This document shows positions 57,126-64,000 of a DNA stretch of 64,000 nucleotides, one piece after another (position 1 is the first letter of the stretch; each line of letters opens with the position of its first letter). Made by a program: the position numbers and the translations under genes. The stretch spans positions 1 through 64,000 of the forward strand of contig BSBM01002119.1 of NCBI GenBank assembly GCA_027924585.1, written 5' to 3'. The DNA is from Larix kaempferi. Its lineage: Eukaryota; Streptophyta; Pinopsida; Pinales; Pinaceae. Under the pieces are notes generated by a model. It was not told the origin of the DNA and did no database searches. It saw only the letters and a list, made by a program, of their open reading frames with translations.

Positions 57126-57713
57126 TGTTAAGATTTAATATGCTAAGACAGAAAATAGCAGCATTACATTCGATTTCACAATAATAGCATATAGAGGATC
57201 ACTGAAGAAACAACAAGCATAGCATAAACACAAGAGACACAGATTTATCCTGGGAAACCCTCATGGGGTAGAAAACCCAGTAAAGCTTCCTCAATATAGA
57301 TGACTAGCAATATACAAAGATGCAAACCAAAGATACGATCTCCTCCTTCACCATAGCAAACCTCTCTCTCAAGTGAGTGTGTGTGTCAAATGAGGAACAC
57401 ACCTCCTCTATTTATACACTACTCTGACATATCTTTTACACAAGTACACGTATGCTTGTATTTAACCAATGGGTTAAATACCCTACTACAACTGACTGGG
57501 CCGACCCCTCTAGGGTGGTCTAATAACCCTTTGACCCACATAACACATACAGGGCCTACCCCCACTAGGGAAGTCTAATAACCTGAGTTACCACATTCCG
57601 ACGGAGGAATAAACATCTCCGGATATACAATAAGATCTTCACGGAGGAATGAAAACATCTCCGGAATAATAAAGTACAAATATAATATTCTTTGAAGTTA
57701 CAATATCTCAACA
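57126..57713 (-). repeat. Copia C 3' LTR
   Basis: 588 bp, plus-strand ends TGTTAAGATT and ...ATCTCAACA. Minus-strand start TGTTGAGATATTGTAAC matches the Copia A LTR. It is about 90 bp longer than A's. Confidence 0.92.
57408..57416 (-). promoter_or_regulatory. TATA box of Copia C LTR
   Basis: TATAAATAG on the element strand, followed by AGGAGGTGTGTTCC. It corresponds to 10736 in Copia A. Confidence 0.6.
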
Positions 57714-57726
57714 CTCCCCCTTAACG
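57714..57726 (-). other. polypurine tract of Copia C
   Basis: On the element strand CGTTAAGGGGGAG touches the LTR, the same sequence as in Copia A (17188-17200). Confidence 0.92.
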
Positions 57727-57924
57727 AGAAGGATATTATAACAGCATCTGCACGAGCAAGGAGTCATCAACATCATACATGATACATCTATAAATCATTG
57801 GAAGCTTTCTCAACATCATCAGTAACTCAAGCAGTTACTGGAATATCTTCAATACTAGAGCATCAACATCTTCAGTACTGAGTCTTTATCTTCTGCAACA
57901 CTTGAATAGCTACAACACCATCAA

Positions 57925-58135
57925 CATCTGGATCCTCACGATCATCAGCATCGTCATCATATGATTATCAGCATCTGGATCATCTCGATCTATAGCATCT
58001 GGATCATCTCGATCTACAGCATCTGGATCATCTCGATCTACAGCATCCGGATCATCTCGGTCTATAGCATCTGGATCATCTCGGTCTACAGCATCTGGAT
58101 CATCACGATCTACATCATCTGGATCATCTGTATTA
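57925..58135 (-). repeat. Copia C 3' spacer, 24-bp array
   Basis: About seven units of 24 bp containing 'agcatctggatcatctcgat'. The unit is a multiple of three and gives open Asp-rich frames on the element strand (DRDDPDA-type). It is nearest the 3' LTR, in the place of the GATGACGATG array of Copia A. Confidence 0.9.
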
Positions 58136-58139
58136 GTAT

Positions 58140-58435
58140 CCACACCAATACATCTATCATCAAAACATGTATTCTTACTAATACATATATCATCAAAAAC
58201 ATGTATTCTCACTAATACATCTATCATCAAAAGCATGTATTCTCACTAATACATCTATCATCAAAAGCATGTATTCTCACTAATACATCTATCATCAAAA
58301 GCATGTATTCTCACTAATACATCTATCATCAATAGCATGTATTCTCACTAATACATCCATAATCAAAAGCATGTATTCTCACTAATACATCTATCATCAA
58401 TAGCATGTATTCTCACTAATACATAGCAGCATATC
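58140..58435 (-). repeat. Copia C 3' spacer, 34-bp array
   Basis: About eight units of 34 bp; 'atgtattctcactaatacat' starts at 58201 and 58235 and so on. Repeats are very regular, suggesting recent expansion. Confidence 0.92.
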
Positions 58436-58489
58436 CTGCAACACACACGATCATATTACAGGATGATCAATCCCGCTCTCTTTAGGACA

Positions 58490-58745
58490 TAGGTCCATGG
58501 ATGATACAATCCAGTCATGTACCTTTTGAACCGAAGTCCAGGGACGATCCAGTCCTATTATGTACCTTTTGAACCGATGTCCAGGGACGATCCAGTCCTA
58601 ACATGTACCTTTTGAACCGAAGTCCAGGGACGATCCAGTCCTAACATGTACCTTTTGAACCGAAGTCTAAGGATGATCCAGTCCTAACATGTACCTTTTG
58701 AACCGAAGTCCAGGGACGATCCAGTCCTATCAATTCTCGGAGACC
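58490..58745 (-). repeat. Copia C 3' spacer, 43-bp array
   Basis: Five to six units of 43 bp with 'tgtaccttttgaaccgaagt' and 'cagggacgatccagtcct'. Starts near 58517, 58560 and 58603. Confidence 0.92.
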
Positions 58746-58789
58746 TCATGTCTATGGCTCATTTCACAGGACCAAAGTCCAAGGATGAT

Positions 58790-59345
58790 CCAATCCTTAA
58801 CGTACATTTAGGACCACGTCCAAGGATGACTTAACCCTCAACCATACATTTAGGACCATGTCCAAGGATGACTTAATCCTCAACCGTACATTTAGGACCA
58901 CGTCCAAGGATGACTTAATCCTCCACTGTACATTTAGGACCACGTCCAAGGATGAATTAATCCTCCATCGTACATTTAGGACCACGTCCAAGGATGACTT
59001 AATCCTCCACCATACATTTAGGACCACGTCCAAGGATGACTTAATCCTCCACCGTACATTTAGGACCACGTCTAGGGATGACTTAATCCTCCACTGTACA
59101 TTTAGGACCACGTCCAGGGATGACTTAATCCTCCACCATACATTTAGGACCACGTCCAGGGACGACTTAATCCTCCACCGTACATTTAGGTCCATGGATG
59201 ACTTAATCCTCCACCGTACATTTAGGACCACGTCCAAGGATGACTTAATCCTCCACCGTACATTTAGGACCACGTCCAAGGATGACTTAATCCTCAACCA
59301 TACATTTAGGACCTACGTCCAAGGATGACTTAATCCTCAACCGTC
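58790..59345 (-). repeat. Copia C 3' spacer, 42-bp array
   Basis: About twelve units of 42 bp with 'gtacatttaggaccacgtcc' and 'aaggatgacttaatcctcc'. Because 42 is a multiple of three, frames of more than 150 codons stay open on both strands. They are most likely chance products of the repeat. Confidence 0.93.
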
Positions 59346-59745
59346 CACCAAGGACTTCATTCTCGAAGACATACGTCTACGGCTCTTCTTTAGGACTGAA
59401 GTCCAGGGATGATCCAATCCCCTCACATGTTCACCAAAAACTTCATTCTCGAAGACATACGTCTACGGCTCATCTTTAGGACTGAAGTCCAGGGATGATC
59501 CAATCCCCTCACATGTTCACCAAAAAATTCATTCTCGAAGACATACGTCTACGGCTCTTCTTTAGGACTGAAGTCCAGGGATGATCCAATCCCCTCACAT
59601 GTTCACCAAGAACTTCATTCTCGAAGACATACGTCTACGGCTCTCTTGAGGATGATGCAATCCTATCATGTCCACCAAGGACTTCATTCTCGAAGACATA
59701 CGTCTACGGCTCTCTTTAGAACATATGTTCAAGGATGATGCAATC
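59345..59745 (-). repeat. Copia C 3' spacer, 86-bp array
   Basis: Four to five units; 'ttcattctcgaagacatacg' starts at 59356, 59442 and 59528, exactly 86 bp apart. 'tctccgagaat' and 'cttcgagaatg' in Copia A (16060-16150) are related, so this array derives from a shared ancestor. Confidence 0.92.
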
Positions 59746-59868
59746 CCCTTGTCACCTTTGACCCTGTCTAAGGACCATCCACCAACCTCTTTGTTGGCAT
59801 CACTAATATAGGTATCCTCATCATCAACCTCACTGTCGATGTAGGCAATCTCATCATGAGTTATCACA

Positions 59869-61300
59869 TCACTCCCCCTTTCGAGGAGGGTCCTTCTGAA
59901 CTATATTAAGTTTGTCTCGGAAAACTTTATTTGAGGTAGAGGTTTGGTTAGTACATCGGATCAGTAGAAGTTTGGTTAGTACATTGGTAACTTGTTACAA
60001 ATTCAAACTTTTGGTTCCTTTCTGCACCATATCTTGGAACACTAGATTCTCTGCCATCTTGAGACAACTCTGTTTGTCACATAGGATCATAGTTGGGTCT
60101 ATCTCTAAGTCAAACAATCCTGAAGCCATACTGTTTCATAACTTAGCAGAGCAAGAAGCCATATATTCTGCTTGTGCTAAGAGCCACACTATATTGCTTC
60201 CTTCTAAACCATGAGATCATGGCTGATCCCAGACAGTAACATCCTCTCAATGTGCTCTTCCTGCCTGATACAATTTCTGCCCAATCAACATCTGTGTAGC
60301 CATCTGAAGTCATGATCTCTAAGATAACATAGATCAAAATCTATCATATCCTTTAGGTATTTCATCACATGCTTTGCAACTAACAGGTGAACACATCTGG
60401 TTTTCCACTGGATACTGACACAAGGTGTTCACAGCAAAGCATATATTTGACCTAGTATTTGTTAGACACATCGATGACTCAATATTTTGTCTGTACAGAG
60501 TTATATCCACTAACTCTGATGAGTCATCTGATAACAACTTCAAGAGTGTCCATTCCAACACATCAAGTCCTTTTAATATTTCTCAGCATACTTTCCCTGG
60601 TTGAGAAAGATTCCTTCTGAGCCTTGTCATACTTCCATACCTAGGAAGTAATGCATCAATCTGAGATTTTTCATTTTCATTTCTTCAGCCATCTTCTTCT
60701 TTCTTTTCATGATCTGTTTCTCATTCCTTGTCAGAAAGAGATCATCGTCATACAATAATGGTATGATAGGTTCATCATCCACAACCTTAAGGTAAAGGTT
60801 AGGAACAACTTTACTTTTGGTAAAGCCCAAGCTTATCAAGAAACTGTCAATTCTCCCTTTGTGACTGAACATCATTCACACTCTGCATTGAATGGTCTTC
60901 TGCATATCTATCTGTTCCATCTCTCGTTAGATGTGTCTACTGATATGAGCCTCAATATCATTTGAACTCTGTGGTGAGTTCCTTCTTGCATCCATGTCAT
61001 CTGTGTATAGAAACAATATTCAACCTTGTAGCAAAGGTTGAGATCCTCATCACCCATGGTGATCATTAAGCTCATCAATTGATTATCAATCCTAGGTACC
61101 CATACAGAACCTCATTCACACTTCTTCTTTAATTACACCATTAAGAGAATGGTCTTATCTAGCCACTTGGAGCAAACATCTTATCATGATTCTCTTCCTC
61201 TTTCTAAGAGAATTTTCTAGCCACAAGCCTTCTATAGTGTGTTTGATTTGTAAATCCTTTTGTTGAACATCCATTGCTTGTTCAGTGTTCATCATTCATC
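59869..61300 (-). pseudogene. Copia C RT and RNase H remnant
   Basis: From about 61280 scraps of RT are readable. 60875-60627 holds GRIDSFLISLGFTKSK and LLYDDDLFLT, the YVDD active site with Val changed to Asp, then NLRLMHYFLGMEV. RNase H scraps: SSELVDITLYRQ, TNTRSNICFAVNTLCQY, VDWAEIVSGRKSTLRGCYCLGSAM. The polyprotein end PRKGE and TGA (59869-59871) match Copia A. Stops and indels are frequent. It aligns with 14440-15514 of Copia A. Confidence 0.85.
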
Positions 61301-62500
61301 ATGATCTTTCCTACAAATCAAAATTAAGTACATGATTAGTAATACTTCATAATCATCAAATCATATTGACATGATAACCTATTATGCATACAGATATCAT
61401 TTACATAGTTATGTAACTATTTTGACCAATACTTTGGCACAACGCTTTCCCATATCCTATATGCATACAGTGGCTATATAGATGCCTTCCATCTCTACCA
61501 GAACATACTATTGAGAGTGTGCACAGCTCTCAGCATGTCAGCAAAGAGGTTTCATTCTAGACAAGCAACAATGGAATGTTTGTCCAACTTACCAATCATA
61601 TGCATATTAGTAGTATATTGTTCAATGCTTTATGAATGTTTACACTCAGCATGATATATTCTAGGAATACAAATATGCATACAAGCAATATCATTTACTA
61701 TAACAACTCAAATACTTATCTTTTATGTTTGTGTGGTTGCCTCCCGCTTGATCTTCTATATGTCTTTTAAACTTCTATTCATTCTGTACAACTATGCATG
61801 CTCAAGTGTGCACTAGTGTCATCCTCATGATCTCATACACAAACATACATTCATTAGTATATTCTCAAAACATTCTAATTCTAAATAATGTTGAATATGT
61901 ATAGTCATGATTATAGATAATATTCAAGGTTTCAGGGAAGTCTTCTTTTACTCATGCATATTCTTGTTTGATCTAGTTAGTTAAATAATCAACCAAGATA
62001 AGAGACATAATATGCATAAACCCTTGATTACTAACTTTATGAATAAGCATAACCAATCATACCAAGTACACTTATATAAGGGATCCTAACATGACATAGG
62101 AAAACATACCTGGATTAGTATACCTGCTTAGTTATGTACAACATACCTCGTAAGTAGAACAAATATTATGGATGAGTCTTTGTCTTCATGATGTCATGGT
62201 CATGGAGCTTGATTTGTCTTTTGTGATGTACCTGTATCTTGTTAGTAGACAACATCAACCTCACACAACACCATAATGCATTAGTACAATCATATAGCCC
62301 TAATCAATGAATGTCTTCGATCATTCACATGCACTCATACTATTACTAGGGTGATAAGACAATTCTAACGTTAATCAAGATTGTACTAATAGATAACATG
62401 AAGACAAACACATTATGAACTTAATCAAGAATCAGATTTCAAGACATACCTGAACCTCCTTAAGTCATACCTGTTGAGACTTCTTGTAGTCTTCTTATGT
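61301..62500 (-). other. Copia C internal region without recognisable gag or integrase
   Basis: AT-rich, no domain seen. Part of it (about 61490-61590) matches Copia B 19895-19990 on the element strand, sharing 'aaacctctttgctgacat' and 'agagatggaagg'. Gag and integrase appear missing from both at this place. Confidence 0.6.
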
Positions 62501-63856
62501 AAGGCCTTAGCCTCAACTCCCCCTGAAACTTGATCTGGAGCTTGATTAGGGTTTGCTAGAGAAACCCTAAAAATTCAATCTTTGACTTTCACACTTCTGA
62601 ATGAATGGAAGGATGTGTCTTGCTGAGCTGATCAAACTAGCATACTTCAATTTTGAAATCTCCGAAATTTGACCCCTCAAAATTGTCTTTGAAACTTCTG
62701 GATCTTCTGGACAGGATCCCAAACTAGGGTTTGATGAAGCCCACCCTTCTGCTCAATCAAAAGGTTTGATCCAAGGCTCTAAACTCTTATTTTTCTTAGG
62801 AGCTTCCAGCCGTGGTTACCAACTTCAAAAATTCCAACTTTTGTTGAAGCCCTAATTTTCCATCTTTCCGATCAAAATCCCGAGCTAGGGTTTAATCAAG
62901 CCCGGTCTTCTACCCAACCAAAAAATTCGATCTTGGTCTCTAAATTTCGATTTTCCTGAGTAGTATTCAGCCGTGGATTCCGATTCCAAAAATTCTAACT
63001 TTCTCCGAAACCCTAAATTCCGGAAGCCATGAATAAAGGTGCTCCAAAAAATAATTCTGATTTGACAGAAATATGTACCTGATTGTTTCTGCTATAACTC
63101 TGAAATTTCCGCTCCACAGGGTATAAAAAAATTTTCTGCAGTACCTTGACCTGTCATCTTTCGATCCTGATAGGTCTGACCTCAATTGGATTTTCTAAAA
63201 GAGAGTTATGCCAAATGTCGCAACGTGACCTGTTTTGGGATAATACAGGAGAGCAAACTTGTATGGTGTGCCACATGTCACTGTTTGAACTTCAGCCTCT
63301 GAAAAATTTTCTTGAGATATCTCACCCTGTTATCTTTCCATCCTGATAGGTCTGACCTCAATTGGACTCTCTGAGAGAGATTTATTCCAAGTGTCGCAAC
63401 GTGACCTGTTTATGGGATAAAACAGGAGATCGAACTTGTATGGCATGCCACGTGTCACTGGTTCAGCTTCGGCCTCTGAAAACGTTTATTGAGATAGTAC
63501 AGTCTGTGTACTACCTTCTACTTTCTATGAAATTTCATTTGGAGCTTCCTAGCCCAAGTTATGACCTTTTTTCCTAGGTCACCTGATTTTGACTGAGATC
63601 TGGAATAGGCAGAAACCCTAACTTGTACTGATCATAACGTACAAAGTACAATGAATCTGAGGGTTCCCTTTGGACACAAGATACCTGGAGATGTTATCTA
63701 CGACCTCTAAAGGTTTCATATCCTGAACCTTCACCAAAATGGATTTATAGTGAAAGTTCCACGATGACTGGTTTTTGCTATGTAAAACCCTAACCTTCAA
63801 ATTGTCGTAAGTGAAGCAAGTGTCGTAAGTGCCATACCTTGCCTTCCTTCAGGTGA
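62500..63856 (-). other. Copia C leader with two internal duplications
   Basis: No gene. A segment of about 176 bp is present twice ('tcctgataggtctgacctca' at 63165 and 63341). A more diverged duplication of about 161 bp lies at 62660-63010 ('ctagggttt' with 'cagccgtgg' downstream in both). 'aaaccctagtttgg'-type phrases recall the short leader of Copia A. Confidence 0.7.
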
Positions 63857-63868
63857 GCTCTAATACCA
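63857..63868 (-). other. primer binding site of Copia C
   Basis: On the element strand TGGTATTAGAGC follows the 5' LTR. It differs from Copia A's site by one C-to-T change. Confidence 0.9.
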
Positions 63869-64000
63869 TGTTAATATTCAATATGATAAGACATAAAATA
63901 GCATCATTACATTCCATTTCACAATAATAGCATATACAGGATCACTGAAGAAACAACAAGCATAGCATAAACAGAAGAGACACAGATTTATCCTGGGAAA
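63869..64000 (-). repeat. Copia C 5' LTR, partial
   Basis: 132 bp at the window edge matching 57126-57257, with TG at the plus-strand start. Confidence 0.92.

Larger units (their letters stand above)
57126..64000 (-). mobile_element. Copia C: third member of the A/B family, cut by the window edge
   Basis: On the minus strand: partial 5' LTR (63869 to the edge), primer site, long leader with duplications, degraded RT and RNase H, minisatellite arrays, polypurine tract and 3' LTR (57126-57713). LTR and 3' end sequences match Copia A closely. No gag or integrase is recognisable. The two LTRs differ at about eight of the 132 visible shared positions, more than A's, so C inserted earlier. It lies within G2's gag. 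Confidence 0.92.

Overview
The window looks like plant nuclear DNA from a large, repeat-rich genome. A gymnosperm or another seed plant with long intergenic spaces is the most likely source, but the species cannot be read from the sequence. It is AT-rich. I find no convincing intact host gene, rRNA, tRNA or CRISPR array. From about 10.4 kb to the right edge it is almost entirely LTR retrotransposons inserted into one another, all decayed by in-frame stops and a few frameshifts.

Layout. (1) 1-10.48 kb: AT-rich intergenic DNA with microsatellites and short duplications. (2) 10.48-23.72 kb: an old Ty1/Copia element (B, plus strand). A younger relative (A, 10502-17695) sits 20 bp inside B's 5' LTR with a perfect 5-bp target duplication. 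(3) 23.7-26.5 kb: spacer, then an orphan Copia RT/RNase H fragment (E, minus strand). (4) About 26.7-44.2 kb: a Ty3/Gypsy element of probable Tat lineage (G1, plus strand). It has gag with a Gly/Pro-rich segment, protease, RT, RNase H, integrase, a second RNase H after the integrase, and an antisense ORF beyond that. A complete Copia element (D, minus strand, 34580-40306) interrupts its RT. (5) 44.2-46.9 kb: unassigned DNA with one LTR-like promoter and a few unrecognised reading frames. (6) About 46.9-57.1 kb: a second Ty3/Gypsy element (G2, minus strand) with a gag of several zinc knuckles, protease, gag-like domains next to RT, RNase H and integrase. Downstream of integrase, in the same sense, it carries an extra reading frame of about 965 codons. 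(7) 57126-64000: a third member of the A/B Copia family (C, minus strand), inserted in G2's gag and cut by the right window edge.

Most notable points. The same-sense accessory ORF of G2 (51186-48289) is free of frameshifts and resembles no family I can name. Copia elements A, B and C all carry long, different minisatellite arrays between pol and the 3' LTR, set between conserved anchors and sharing a GGAT...ATCC theme. G1 carries a second RNase H and an antisense, plant-mobile-domain-like ORF. Nearly every nonsense mutation inspected, and repeated Cys-to-Tyr losses in zinc-binding sites, fit C-to-T (or G-to-A) change, as expected for methylated, silenced retroelements.
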